64,000 nucleotides of DNA from Heligmosomoides polygyrus polygyrus (taxonomy: Eukaryota; Nematoda; Chromadorea; Rhabditida; Heligmosomidae). Location: contig OX377206.1 of NCBI GenBank assembly GCA_947396885.1, positions 10,718,778 through 10,782,777 of the forward strand, written 5' to 3'. The notes beneath the pieces are model-generated. The model was not told the DNA's origin and ran no database searches. It worked only from the letters and a program-made list of their open reading frames with translations. Shown here in pieces: positions 12,043 through 22,756 of the stretch; positions within the stretch are counted from its first letter, which is position 1; every line of letters starts with the position of its first letter. The position numbers were made by a program, and so were the translations under genes.

Positions 12043-12332
12043 GGCGAGTGTAGCGCAGTCGGAGGAGGCGCTGACTGTCGGGTGCACCCGATACCAGGTT
12101 CCTGGTTCGAATTTCCCGCCCAGGCCGACCAAGCCTTCCATCCCTCCGGGGTCGGTGAATTGGTACCAGAGACTTGTCTGGGAAGGATAGAGCGCTGACT
12201 TGATCATCGGCTGGACACCGCAAGTCATTGTATGGCCAAATACGCATTCAAATTGCCTTCACGATATCCCGTAGAAGTAGAATGCGTGGCGCATCCCAAA
12301 AAGGAATTGAATAACGCCGTCCTTTACCCCTA
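12043..12332 (+). mobile_element. SINE1 copy, nearly full length
   Basis: This plus-strand copy shows the unit in its natural direction: TGTAGCGCAGTCGGAGG (A-box region), a C-rich link, CTGGTTCGAATTTCCC (B-box), CCGGGGTCGGTGAATTGG, AGTCATTGTATGGCC, GAAGTAGAATGCGTGGCGC and ACGCCGTCCTTTACCC. The head resembles a tRNA gene, as in SINEs transcribed by RNA polymerase III. No clear target duplication was seen. Confidence 0.85.
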
Positions 12333-12801
12333 AATATGTTTGAAAGTCAACAACATTGCGGCTTGTATGGAAGTTGAAAAAACTCAAGCCAAAGATTAAA
12401 CGAAGAAAAACGCAAAATTAGAAAATGAACTGCGGTGGTGATGCCATGGAGAAGCCAGTGTTCTTTTCTTTCCAGGGAAGGCTAACGCCAACGATTTGTC
12501 CCAGAAGGACCAGAAAGGTCAGTTCACATGAGAGCGAACTGAACCTATTCGGATAACAGCCAATTGCCGGCGCCACTATCTTATTGCACCACACGCGCAC
12601 TATTATATTGCCATAAGCTTTCCGTTAATGAGGGGCTGATTACGCTGGTCATAAAAAATTAATAAATAAGGTAAAGTGGATTTCTGAAAAACTGCACTGA
12701 GACGACATTTAAAAAAACCGTCTGAATGCACTTCAACATTGTTCCTTACGTAGGATTTACTGGATTTTTTTTTTATTCAGTTTTGTGTCTCTTTTTGTCT
12801 C

Positions 12802-12836
<35 letters not shown>

Positions 12837-12838
12837 TT
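12802..12838 (+). repeat. (TTTA)n microsatellite
   Basis: About nine uninterrupted copies of a tetranucleotide. Shorter TTTA runs occur near 20000 and 22218. Confidence 0.95.
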
Positions 12839-13006
12839 ACACGGGCATGCTTATGTGGTTTATAATAACAACTTCCTTAGAACAATTGCTGACAGCTAAT
12901 TGGAAATAGTGAATCGCGATGAGCGAAATTATGAACATTGGAAAATAAATAATAAATAAATAATCTACCACTATATAATTGAGTTAGTGGTCGATGACGT
13001 TTGAGT

Positions 13007-13150
13007 GATCTAACCTAAGTGAGGTACGCCGCATCATCCACAGCGAGAGCGGTCGAATGATCTAACCTAAGTGAGGTACGCCGCATCATCCACAGGGAGA
13101 GCGGTCGAATGATCTAACCAAAGTGAGGTACCTACGCCTTTCTGAGCGTC
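13007..13150 (+). repeat. 52-bp tandem repeat, about 2.5 copies
   Basis: GATCTAACCTAAGTGAGGTA starts at 13007 and 13059. A diverged third copy starts at 13111. Units are nearly identical. Confidence 0.9.
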
Positions 13151-13370
13151 CAGATTCAGAAGCCGACTTCGTGCCATTAGCATGAGAAGACCACTAAAGT
13201 GGTAGGAGTAGAAGGGAGACTTAGAGGGTGGAGAATCGACAGCGATCAGGAGGGAGCGACCTGGAGAAGACATCCGGTTGGGGGGGGGGGGTCGATAGGG
13301 GGAACAATGAAGCAGGCCAGGAGGTGGCACCAAGAAGGGTTTAAGCAATAATAAGGGACCAGTAGGGAGT
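13151..13370 (-). repeat. ACTGGTCCC-type minisatellite, inverted orientation
   Basis: Purine-rich units such as GGACCAGTAGGGAG and CACTAAAGTGGTAGGAG are the complement of the units at 2730-3380. A G run lies at about 13279. The overlapping 93-codon frame is not considered a gene. Confidence 0.6.
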
Positions 13371-13373
13371 TAA

Positions 13374-13756
13374 GGCCCCCGCAGACTTTTGCGGCGTCGC
13401 CGCTGCCCTATGCTTAACCATAGGGCAGAGACGCAGAGCTCGCCGCCAGCGGCGGCGTCGCTGGCGGAAATGACTTGAATCATTCCACCCGGCGGCGCCG
13501 CTCCAGCGTCTGTCTGTCTGCGCTCTGCGCTCTGCCCTTTCGCGGCGGGATCCAGAGCGGAGACGGTCGATGCGGGCGCGCGATCGTCATCGGGGCGCGT
13601 TACTGTTAAGCACCAGTCGGTCCCGACTAGAAACAGTACAGTACCTCGCCGTCACCGCTCCCACTGATGATGAGTCAAGCCGCTCAGCGGTTTCGCCGTT
13701 CGCCGTCGCCGCTCAGCGATTTCGCCCGCCGCTCGCCGCAGAAGTCTGCGGGAGCC
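13374..13756. mobile_element. GC-rich foldback element, TNA-flanked type
   Basis: The left arm GGCCCCCGCAGACTTTTGCG pairs with the right arm, which read inward is GGCTCCCGCAGACTTCTGCG. TAA precedes the left end; TTT follows the right end, so the duplication is imperfect. The inside is full of GCGGCG and CGCCGC words. It belongs with the GGSCC-ended palindromes described below but is longer than most. The 168-codon frame that begins inside it is attributed to composition. Confidence 0.6.
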
Positions 13757-13779
13757 TTTACCAATCAGGGGGGGGGGGG

Positions 13780-14540
13780 GGGGACAGTAAGGAGGATCAG
13801 CAAAGGGATCCATTACCAGTAAGGGAGACCGGATTTAGAAGATGTGACACCGACGTCGCGCAATGGTCGTTCGCTCGCCGTCGTCGTGTCGTGAGCGTGG
13901 GAGGGCTACTTAATTGGGATAGAGTATTAAGGAGGACCCCGAGGGGGGTGGGAGGGGGGGGGGGGAGGAATTTACCTGGAAGAAGGGATCTGGAGGCGGG
14001 ACCAGGACGGGGAACCAGTAAGAAGGGAGCCATAAGGGAATTCATACGGAGAACAAGGAATCTGCCATACTCTTAGCTTCTTCATGCTCGACACAGCGGC
14101 GACTGCGCGCGCTTCTGAGCTTCTGGATTCAGAAAACAGGTCTTCTGAGCTTCTGTATCCAGAAGAGGGGCTCTCTACGTCGCGCAACAAGCGTTCTGAT
14201 TCTGAATACGTGTCACCGACGTCTGCCGTGAGCATGAGAGGACCACTAAGGAGGTGGTGGAGAAGGGCAGTAAGGGGACCTCTAGGGTGGACAGGAGAGC
14301 GACCAGGAAGGGAAGGAACAACCTGGAGGAGGGGCCAGGACGGGAAAACCAGCAAGAAAAGGCCAGTAGGGGATCAATAATGGAGACGAAGAAGTGGGCC
14401 AGGAGTTGAGACCAGGGAGGTGGAGGACTAAAGAGGGGAGGGAAGACCAGTAAAGGCGGGCCAGCAATTAGATCCAGTAAGAAGAAACGTGTGAGGGGAA
14501 ACCTGGCTTCGGAAGACATGTCAACGATATCTGAAACGCT
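13780..14540 (-). repeat. Two-part minisatellite, inverted copy of the 2.7-3.9 kb array
   Basis: Units such as GGACCAGTAAGAAGGGAGCC-like purine blocks alternate with TCTGAGCTTCTGGATTCAGA and GTGTCACCGACGTCTGCCGTG words. These are the complements of the ACTGGTCCC and TCTGAATCC/GGTGACA units at 2730-3870. The open frames of 82-127 codons on both strands arise from the repeat. Confidence 0.7.
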
Positions 14541-14739
14541 AGCTTTTGAGCATGAGAACGGTTGCGGAGAAGCAACCTGAGGGACAGAAGCACTGCGCAG
14601 CGCAGACCAATGACGTTAATGCTCGGTCCAAAGAGAATGTCTATGATTAACGTACGGAAGTGGTGAACGGCTTGATGCCGATAAAGTGACAGGTCCTAGG
14701 TGTTAGCGAATTTTGTGTTCTACAAAAACTACTTTCCAT

Positions 14740-14817
14740 AGGTCAGTGATGCTACAAAATCGCGCGAAGCGCGCAAGTCTAGACACGCCGTTAGGCGTGA
14801 CGGAGCACTTGTAATAA
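14740..14817 (-). repeat. Conserved double-hairpin module
   Basis: Read on the minus strand: ACAAGTGCTCCGT, hairpin CACGCCTAACGGCGTG, a short link, hairpin GCGCGCTTCGCGC, then a GATTTTGTAGCATCACTGA segment. The same roughly 75-bp module occurs at 33609-33682 and its tandem copy at 37520-37593. The end CACTGA/CACTAA about 15-18 nt after a GC hairpin recalls Helitron 3' ends (hairpin, then CTRR). That assignment is tentative. Confidence 0.6.
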
Positions 14818-14821
14818 ATAA

Positions 14822-15107
14822 AAGATAAATAACGGTGTTACTCAACCCCTTTTGGGATGCACCACGCATTCTACTTCTACGGGATGTCGTGGAGGCGACT
14901 TGAAGGCGTATTTTGCCATACAATGACTTGCGGTGGCCAGCCGATGAACAAGTCAGCGCTCTATCCTTCCTAGACAACTCTGGTACCAATTCACCGACCC
15001 CGGAGGGATGGAAGGCTTGGTTGGCCTGGGCGGGAAATCTGAACCAGGAACCTGGTATCGGATGCACGCGACAGCCGGCGCCTCCTCCGACTGCGCTACA
15101 CGCGCCC
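14822..15107 (-). mobile_element. SINE1 copy, full length
   Basis: Complete minus-strand SINE1 with CGGTGTTACTCAACCCC at the tail side and CGACTGCGCTACACGCGCCC at the tRNA-like head. The B-box is intact (CTGGTTCAGATTTCCC). Confidence 0.85.
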
Positions 15108-15215
15108 ATAGAAAGGGTCATATAAAAGACAGAAGACTCAACACACTGACAGATACCATAAAAAGGGAAAAAACTTTTTCTCCACATTTTGTTATACTTA
15201 GTTATTAAATATAAA

Positions 15216-15465
15216 AAGGATAAAAGATTACGTTAGTCAAACTCCTTTTGGAATGCGCAACGTATTCAAATTCAACGAGATGTCGTGGAGGCAATTTGAA
15301 TGCGGTGAAGAAGTCAGAGTTGTATTCTTGTCAGACAAGTTTGGTTCCAATCTACCGACCACACGAGGATGGAGGGCTTGCTTGGCCTGGAAGAGAAACT
15401 CGAACAAACTGCCTCGAATCGAGTGCAGGGACAGCGGGCGCTTTCTCCAACTGCGCTACCTACCA
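15216..15465 (-). mobile_element. SINE1 copy, diverged
   Basis: It follows 14822-15107 in the same orientation. Landmarks TTACGTTAGTCAAACTCC, GAGATGTCGTGGAGGCA, TCAGACAAGTTTGG and TCCAACTGCGCTACC are present with many substitutions, and the B-box region has decayed. It is older than its neighbour. Confidence 0.75.
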
Positions 15466-15479
15466 AGCCTAAACGCAGT

Positions 15480-16490
15480 CATTATAGAGATAGAAATCTT
15501 TAAGGACTTTGTTTCTATACTTTTCAGAAACAAAAAGGCTAAATATTCTCAGACATATTTCTCAATGAATATCCTGTAAAAGACGATAAAAAACAGGCAA
15601 CGACAGTGTCCTTGCCGCGTTCCCAAAGGTTCTCACTCTCGGCCGCATTGTCCACCACTTCGACAAATGCTTTACTCCCTGGGGAAATCGCTCAAGGTAA
15701 AGCCTGCAACGGAAAGTGCTTTCGTGAATTCTCTATGGGCTCGGAAAAACTAAGACACTCTGAGCTTTGCAAAATAGAGGACTTCTCCTCACTGCTGGAA
15801 GGAATGAGTCGAGCTCAACGAATATCCCAGGTTACTCGTAACGATCCGAAGGAATATGCCATAAACGGCTATTTTCATCGCGAAAACAACAGGCTTATTG
15901 ACGGCAATGTTCGAACAGAAACGACTAGCTGAAATGAGCTCTTGAGAAATCGTTTCGGTCAGCAGCAACTCAAGAAAGCAGATGTTGCCGACTTGGGAAT
16001 GCTAAGATCCCGCGTGTGAACACTATAATGAGCTGCGAGAGGGACTACCATGACAACACCCTATTGTCGACCATGGCCCTTGATGTTGTTGTCCGAGTAT
16101 AGTCGACTCAGCGTCAGCGAATCGACTGGCGTGGGAACAGCATCTGGAGGAACACAGACGGCACCGTTTGGGGCATGTCGTACGAAGAACGGCGACTAAC
16201 TCCATTTCGTATCTAGTTCAAGGCATTCAGCTGCAGCAGCAGCAGCGGATATCACTGCTTCCTAGATGACGTGGCTATTGAACGAATTCTGCTGCTGAAG
16301 TTGAGCGACTTTTTTCGACACATTGAAGGCGTTGCTATTACTGAGCACATTCGGCGCAGTCGGAAGGAGAAATCCCCAGCTTTCGCACATTTCGACGTTC
16401 GTCAACTACTTTTTCTTGCAAGGTCTGATCAAACAAACTCGAACATTTAACTGATGCCAGACTAAGAACAAAAAAGCGTCAATATCTCTA
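15480..16490. other. Unassigned, possible decayed coding remnant
   Basis: A 108-codon frame (15606-15932, +) and several interrupted frames downstream have ordinary amino-acid composition, unlike the satellites. CAG repeats occur at about 16231-16248. No domain was recognised and no splice-flanked exon was convincing. A decayed retroelement gag-like region is possible but unsupported. Confidence 0.25.
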
Positions 16491-16494
16491 ACAA

Positions 16495-16925
16495 GGGAAG
16501 GGTCTGAAGCGTATATCTGAACGGGAGAGCGAGTCATACAGGAAGAATCCCCACCCCTCAATTAATATAAAAATGTGCTGCTATTTTGCCAGATCGTATC
16601 AAACCCAAGGAGTAGGGGTCCTTGAAGTTACAATGGAATCGGCGCCTTGCGAATTCGGGAATGTTGTAGGCCCGCGATGCCTCTACCAGCAAGCGGCTCG
16701 GAGCGCAGCAGGTAGTGACGTCGCTTCATGCGAGGGAACTTGAGAGTTCGATTCTTCAGCGCTGCTGCGTTTTTGCATTTCAACTGATTGGTTGAGATTT
16801 AACGGATTCTGACGTCTATATCGTTTTAAGACGTTTTTATGCTTAATTTTCCAGCTGAATGCTGTAGTATTCACTGACTTGAACTGATGATGACGACTCC
16901 GACTTGAATAAGAAACTAGCATCAT
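16495..16925 (+). repeat. Repeat family B, single arm with tRNA-like core
   Basis: It matches the arms of the 23.2-28.0 kb foldback: AAGGGAAGGGTCTGAAGC, GAGCGAGTCATACAGG, CCCCTCAATTAAT, GCTCGGAGCGCAGCAGG, GAGAGTTCGATTC (B-box-like), TTTGCATTTCAACTGATTGG and TTTTCCAGCTGAATGCTGTAG. The embedded tRNA-like core suggests a SINE origin for part of the arm. Confidence 0.75.
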
Positions 16926-16981
16926 AGGTAGGTAGTTGTCTGATGTTGTCGATCATGTTTCAGAAGTTGTGAGTACTTTTA

Positions 16982-17117
16982 GGCCTTTGTCATACCATCG
17001 CTCACTCCGAGCGACGCCTAATGATATGCACCCATATCGATCCCATCGCGCCGCCCGATCGGTATGGGAGCCTATCATTGGGCGTCGCTCGAGGTGAGCG
17101 ATGGTATGACAAAGGCC
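16982..17117. mobile_element. 136-bp palindromic MITE with TTA duplication
   Basis: The two arms pair almost perfectly from GGCCTTTGTCATACCATCGC inward. The direct repeat TTA flanks both ends (16979-16981 and 17118-17120). The centre carries CCCATATCGATC and GATCGGTATGGG. A 3-bp TNA duplication with GGCC ends is as expected for a Tc4/Tc5-like mechanism; this is inference. Confidence 0.85.
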
Positions 17118-17259
17118 TTATAGTTCGCTGCAATCTCTACCATTAACAGAGATTTTGAAATCGTGTATCACGCGTTGGTTGTTGTTTGATACTCTCTTAT
17201 TGCATAATGGATGTATAATTGCGTTCCGGTTGTGGTCTCTATACCGTTCTCCCTTGCCT

Positions 17260-17372
17260 TAAATGGATTTTTGCAGATCAAACTTGAACCGTTTTCAATT
17301 TAAACTATGTTCTTCCCAACTCAAATTGGATTTCTTTCAAATCAAACTAAATCGCTTTCAAGTCAAAGTGGA
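17260..17372 (+). repeat. Degenerate short tandem repeat running into the gap
   Basis: Units of about 22-26 bp of the type TTTCAAATCAAACTAAATCGC repeat roughly four times up to the N run. Confidence 0.6.
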
Positions 17373-17572
17373 NNNNNNNNNNNNNNNNNNNNNNNNNNNN
17401 NNNNNNNNNNNNNNNNNNNNNNNNNNNNNNNNNNNNNNNNNNNNNNNNNNNNNNNNNNNNNNNNNNNNNNNNNNNNNNNNNNNNNNNNNNNNNNNNNNNN
17501 NNNNNNNNNNNNNNNNNNNNNNNNNNNNNNNNNNNNNNNNNNNNNNNNNNNNNNNNNNNNNNNNNNNNNNNN
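17373..17572. other. Assembly gap (200 N)
   Basis: Exactly 200 undetermined bases, which looks like a placeholder length. Tandem repeats on the left and a 5'-truncated transposase on the right suggest that repeat sequence was not resolved. Confidence 1.
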
Positions 17573-18530
17573 CATCGCGGCTTAGATGTGAGTGTGAGCA
17601 CGCTAAAATACCACCTGAGACTGCTCATATGGAAGACATCCCGTCGAAAAAAGCTATTGTCAGTGAGAAGAATTTGAATGCTAGTCTCTGGTTCGCGAAT
17701 GAGCATTTGAGTTGGACGACAGATGATGGCTAAAAAGTGCTTTTCAGCGACGAAACCAAGTTAAATCCGTTCGGATCTGATGGACCTCCCTATGTCAAAT
17801 CTGATGTACCTCCCTATGTTAAACATGGACCTCCCTATGTCAAACAAAGGGCCAGACGTACGACACAATGCATCAACTGCCAACTACTAAACATATGTAG
17901 CGAAGGAAGTGTTATGGCTCAGGAATGCTTTGGTGAATATGGAACTGGATCTATTTACGAAATCCATGCAGCAGGACTCCAAACGCTAGGCAGCGCGACA
18001 GGAGGTACACCGCTGTTCTGCGGACCGCATACTTTTCTTTTGTGTGTCAAAGGTTTCGTAAGGCAGCCGTTAGACTCTTGGTGAAGCCTAGGGGTTGGGG
18101 GTGGGTGAGCAAGGGGATGAGAGGATGATCACATGCCCCCCAACAGGGGGCGGGTGTATCTCCTGACCGCCGCCCCCCCCCCCCCCCCAAACGCTACCCT
18201 GAGACTCTGTGCAAAGTCATGCTACGCGCTTAAAAAATCTCATACCCCATGGATTTTCTAAAAGAACAACGGCCCAGAATATGCCTGGAAAGCAGGGAGG
18301 CAGTGGTTCACTGAAATGGAATTCATCTCATATCGTGGCATTTCCAATCACCGAATCTGATCCCAGCACTTTTGGGCACATCCTGCTAGAATCACAGCAG
18401 GCTTTACAGCAAAAAAGAAGACCGAAAAATTCAAGCGACTGCAGAAGAAATGGAAAGAGATCGGATCCGACGCCGAATTCATGCCAAGGCTTTGTGAAGC
18501 TGTAATCAAGACAGAAGGCTTCGTAAGATG
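17573..18530 (+). pseudogene. Tc1-like transposase, broken
   Basis: Conceptual pieces follow the order of a Tc1 family transposase. An RRLRCEHAK-like segment comes first. IVSEKNLNASLWFANEHLSW and a VLFSDETKLN motif follow, containing the first catalytic D (SDE). Then come GSDGPPYVK, a GSVMAQECFGEYGTG block (compare the family's GSVMVWGCF), a diverged SPNLIP block near 18355, and at the end PRLCEAVIKTEGF. Stop codons and frameshifts break the frame at several points, and the N-terminal DNA-binding region is lost in or before the gap. The element's right terminus is probably at 19316-19341. Confidence 0.8.
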
Positions 18531-18544
18531 CTAGGAAGAAAGGT

Positions 18545-19148
18545 CGGCACTATTGTACTATCATAACTCCACGGGTCGAGGAGAGGTCGAAAAAAATTTT
18601 TCGCTCAAACTTCGTCTAGGGGGAGGGGGGGGGGGGTTATTTGGGGTGCTGATCGCGAATATGACATCCGTTTTTCGTTCTACCCTGAAGTACGGTAGGT
18701 TACGGTAGGTACGGGTGACTAAGACCGCCAAGGTTATGGTCACCGATTTCGCCCAAACTTCGTTTAGGGGGTTATTTGGGGTGCTGATCACGAATCTGAC
18801 ATCCGTTTTCGTTTTACGCTGGAGTACGGTAGTTTACGGAAGGACGGGTCACTAAGGCACTGGGCACCGATTTCGCCAAAACTCCAGCGTAAAACGAAAA
18901 ACGGATGTCAGATTCGTTATCAGCACACCAAATAACGCCTAGGCGAAGTTTGGGCAAAATTGGTAATCATGACCTCGTCAGTCTTAGTCACCCGTACCTA
19001 CCGTAACCTACCGTACTTCAGTGTAGAATGAAAAACGGATCTCAAATTCGTGATCAGCACCCCAAATAACCCTCCTAGCCGAAGTTTGGGCGAAATATTT
19101 TTTCGACCTCTCCTCGATCCTTGGAGTTGTGAAAGTACAATAGTACCG
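18545..19148. mobile_element. 604-bp long-inverted-repeat foldback element
   Basis: Terminal sequences CGGCACTATTGTACTATCAT and, read inward from the right, CGGTACTATTGTACTTTCAC are inverted repeats. Similarity continues through a GGAGAGGTCGAAAAAA stretch and across most of each arm. The flanks share AAAGGT (18539-18544 and 19149-19154), a candidate target duplication. The arms contain repeated CGGTAGGTTACGGTAGG and GGGGTGCTGATCACGAAT words. It lies in the 3' part of the Tc1-like element. A relative lies at 62045-62500. Confidence 0.8.
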
Positions 19149-19315
19149 AAAGGTCTATTGTTTTAGTGTAGACTTTGGTGTTGAAGAAGGCTGCTGTAGT
19201 GTTGTAATCTATGCGACAGATTTAAAGGCTCTCCATTTTGATGCTTGAGATATAACATAGGACAAATATAGGACTGCGGTAACGACGTTGTATAAGAAGG
19301 TCCATAAAATATTTC

Positions 19316-19341
19316 ATTCACAAACTTTTAGACGCCACTGT
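19316..19341. repeat. Tc1-like terminal inverted repeat (right end)
   Basis: Read inward, CAGTGGCGTCTAAAAGTTTG is a typical Tc1-type terminus. The same sequence with one change ends the fragment at 62963-62993. It probably closes the element whose transposase starts at 17573. Confidence 0.65.
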
Positions 19342-19783
19342 TTATATAAAAGAGCTATTCGTTTGTGTCGTTGTCCGTCCCAGTGACACAATTGCTGAAG
19401 AAAGGGCTCCACATCTTGACCAGCTTTATTGACCAGGATTGTGAGCGTTTTTGAGGAATCGCTCCGTCGTTGTCGCGAATGCGGGCAGCATTTGGAGGTG
19501 GGAACGAGTAGCCAATCAGGACACATCGAATGGGCGTGTACAACCGGCACCATGAATAGGATTAATGGTTCAAGAAGGAAACAACTTAAGCATGTTGGCC
19601 GATGACGCTCTAATGTTGTTCTTTAAAAGACGTGAGATTTCGAAACCTAGTAGTTTTGGCTACGCTGGCGCAATACCGCTTGCACTTCATTTCCTCAAAT
19701 ACTCTTCTCTACTAAGTGACGACCACGAATTACCACAAAATTTGTCCATGGCTCGTTAGCTCACATGCAGAAAGACAAGGACG

Positions 19784-20000
19784 TCGTAGTGCAACTGGAG
19801 GAGGCGCCGGCTGTCGCGTGCACCCAACTATCGACTCTTCCTAGGCATTTCCTCTTGGCCAACCAATTCATCCCAAACCCGCCTGGACAGATAGAACACT
19901 ACTTCTCCAATGGCTGTCCGGAGCAAGTTATTGTATAGGGCAAGCATATAGCATACAAAATGCCTCCGCGAAAGAACAATGCCGCTCTTGTCTTATGGTT
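19784..20000 (+). mobile_element. SINE1, diverged copy
   Basis: GTCGTAGTGCAACTGGAGG matches the A-box area and GAGGCGCCGGCTGTCGCGTG matches the family exactly. The rest is recognisable but decayed: CCAACCAATTCATCCC, CTGTCCGGAGCAAGTTATTG and AATGCCGCTCTTGTC. A (TTTA)n run follows. Confidence 0.65.
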
Positions 20001-20599
20001 TTTATTTATTTATTTATTTATTTACTTATACACTACAAAGAGTGCGCCTCAAAACAATCAGATACATCAGAATACTAGCGCAATTAAACCAGAAATGGTG
20101 AGAAAGAAAAAAAAACGATAATGAGCAGACTCAGCTGAAAATTATCCGATCCCAAAAATTGCAAATTGGTCGAGGATACACCACAGATGGTTGCACACGG
20201 TGTAGTCTGCCATGAAGCAAAAAGAGCGGCTGCTATCCGCACCAGTTGGCCATAGTACCCTAACAGTATTTGTCAAAGGTCCTTGCTGGAGCTTCGGGAC
20301 ACGGGTATGCCAACCACCCTCGTGGAACCAGCAAATAGGATACCAGTTAAAACTGAACTAGGCCAGAATACACTATTAGTACAACCAGTAAGTAGAATCC
20401 TCATGTTAATTTCAGGAATGGATTAGGGCTCAGAACCCTATTTGCCACTGATTGCTGATCATTTAAAGAGTAAAACATGTTAGAGAGTAATCCACATTAA
20501 AAGTAGGGTGAAGGATGCTGAACGTAGCAAAAGAAAGCAAAAGACACTGGAGTAGGACCTGCAACGACAAGAACGCAAGGGTTAAAAAAATGTAAGAAA
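20001..20599. other. No gene seen
   Basis: Short TTTA microsatellite at the left, then unassigned sequence with no recognisable open frame or repeat. Confidence 0.4.
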
Positions 20600-20930
20600 G
20601 ACACCAAGTCGTTTTGAGCGGAGTAAATGCAAAAAAACCGCCGTTTTCCCATACCTTCCTTAAAAGTGCCCATGCAAAAACCAAACGGTGCCACCCGAAT
20701 CCGATGTTGGCGACCTATCCAACGATCTAGGTATCAGACAGTAGATTAAGAAAAAAAAAACTGATTTGAGACCTATAGAAGCTGGCCCCTGTCGGTGCAA
20801 TTATCTCGACCGACTGGTGGGTGCTACCGTTGTCCAGGTTTTATGGATACCGAATCATTTATTTTTTAATAGGTTGAATGAAGTTTTGGGAAAACGACGA
20901 TTTTTTTTGCGTTTATTCCACTCAAAAACG
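20600..20930. repeat. Inverted repeat with arms of about 60 bp
   Basis: The right arm (about 20875-20930) contains TTTTGGGAAAACGACG and GCGTTTATTCCACTCAAAA. The left arm (about 20600-20665) is its diverged reverse complement. It looks like a decayed foldback element or two inverted copies of one repeat. Confidence 0.5.
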
Positions 20931-20944
20931 AAAGGACAGGAGCG

Positions 20945-21015
20945 GTATTGTAGCATGCGTGGCACACCCCAGAAAGGATTGATAATGCCGATCAATAGCC
21001 ATTATCCTTCACGCA
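20945..21015 (+). mobile_element. SINE1 3' fragment
   Basis: Only the distal words remain: GCATGCGTGGCACACCCC, AAAGGATTGATAATGCCG and CCATTATCCTT. Confidence 0.5.
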
Positions 21016-22020
21016 CAAAAGAAGGTACATTTCCAGCTACAAGAACATTGTTAGACAGCCAAAGTACAAGCGACGCCTAATAGGACAACTCGCTTCGGCA
21101 AATAATAACCTGAGGCCGTTCAGAGGGTTCAGACAGAGCTGAATATCACACCTATGAAGAACTTCGGATTAATATTTAAAACCACTTGTGGAGTAATTAG
21201 CCTGTATCTCCGTCTAGAAACAGCATTTAAGGCGCTTCCCTTGAAAAATTTTGTTTCACCCTGAGGAAAGACGCAACGAAAATTGAATTTCAGTCACCAT
21301 TTAACCACTCGCACTCGCCCCTATGGAGGCAAATTCTGGCTGATGATACGTTGTCTTGAAAGTTGTACTCACCAAAACTAATAAGATAATAATGGGGAAA
21401 ATTTTGCGTTGATAAAATGCGCCACGCATGCTAATACATATATAGCTCTACTAGACATCAGCAGGGGATTGAAACTGTTATCGGCCTGTCAAATGTTTTA
21501 CAAAGCCAGCCGATAGATTATTCAATGGTTGTGTGTTTATAAGATGAGAATAGTTTCTGAAAAAGTTGGTCACTTACAGTACCGGACATGCCGCTGCGTC
21601 CAACAAGCACAAGCGGCGCCAAAGATGAGAAGCGGCGCAAAAGGGCGCCGGAGAGCGCCGTTTTCCGTTCGCCACGCGTCGCGCCGGATGCAAATCGTTT
21701 AGGGCGCGGCGTCCTCAACTTCTGGACGTTAGGCTGATGGAAGGAGCCTGCCCATGCGCTTCGACGAGCATGGCCTTGTGTATGAAGCTAACTGCTGGCA
21801 TGGCGTGCCGTGAACAATGCATATAGGCCCGAGAGAATCAATCGAGTGGGCGCGACAACCTATAGAGCGAGCGACAGCTTGTAGAGTGAGCGTTTAGGGA
21901 GTTTTATCAGAAATCTCTAACCGCCCTACTCAGGCATTGTTCTAGGACTGTACAGCTTGCATCTGGAGTGCGCCGTGAACATGTAAGGTTAACGGCGGTA
22001 ATGATGTAGAGCCAGGCAAA
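21016..22020. other. No gene seen
   Basis: No recognisable protein. A GC-rich island at about 21595-21715 carries repeated GGCGC words (AAGCGGCGC twice) and could be part of a decayed foldback. Confidence 0.4.
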
Positions 22021-22029
22021 CATCAGGGG

Positions 22030-22090
22030 GGGGGGGCAGGTTCGTGTCCCGTCTGGTGCTAGAGTTTTGGTCGCAACAAAACATTGTCAT
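22030..22090 (+). repeat. Tail of a tRNA-like repeat (SINE3 type)
   Basis: CAGGTTCGTGTCCCGTCTGG resembles a tRNA T-arm and 3' acceptor. It is followed by TGCTAGAGTTTTGGTCGC and AACAAAACATTG. The same order appears near 47.15 kb (+) and, inverted, near 5.35 and 47.03 kb. Confidence 0.55.
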
Positions 22091-22462
22091 ATCGGCTTAA
22101 AGTTAACAATTCTCGAACTGCAAAAGCTTGAAGGGCATTAAGAGAAGAAAAACCAACGTTTCCTTTACTCAGAGGACGGCGAAGGACGAATCTGCCTGTG
22201 CTCGCTCATTAAAATTTTATTTATTTATTCAAGGCATAGACAGACACAGACAACTGTCTAGCATATAAAGTGTAAAAAACATCGAACAAAACATCACAGA
22301 TTGACCACTCGAACACAAGCCAAGTAAACAATAAACCACAGGGATCACTTCTTGAATGTTTGGTATTCAATCTTTGACAAACATTTTACAGGCTTGAACA
22401 GAGAGCCTCTCTAAATCTTCATCCTTGCCCAGTAGCAGGTTGAATTCCTTGAGAATTCGATA

Positions 22463-22756
22463 AGGATAAAAGGATAAAGGAAGGCGTTACTCAATCCCTT
22501 TTGGGATGCGCCACGCATTCTATTCCTACGGGGTGTCGTGGAGGCTATATGAATGCATTTTTGGCCATACAATGACTTGCGGTGGCCAGTCGATGTACAA
22601 GTCAGCGCTCTATCCTTCCCAGACAAGTCTGGTACCAATTCATCGACCACGGAGGGATGGGAGGCTTGGTTGGCCTGGGCGGGAAATACGAACCAGGAAC
22701 CTGGTGTCGGGTGCACGCGACAGCCGGCGCCTCCTCCGACTGCGCTTCACGCGCCC
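22463..22756 (-). mobile_element. SINE1 copy with 12-bp target duplication
   Basis: Full-length minus-strand SINE1. The flanks GAGAATTCGATA (22451-22462) and GAGAATGCGATA (22757-22768) form a 12-bp direct repeat with one mismatch. The tRNA-like A-box and B-box are intact in the minus reading. Confidence 0.9.

Noticed and set aside
13570..14519. Arg/Gly-rich 168-codon frame and overlapping minus-strand frames
   Set aside because: They lie on a GC-rich foldback and an inverted minisatellite, with open frames in several phases on both strands.
17263..17733. Open frames spanning the N run
   Set aside because: They are artefacts of translating undetermined bases.
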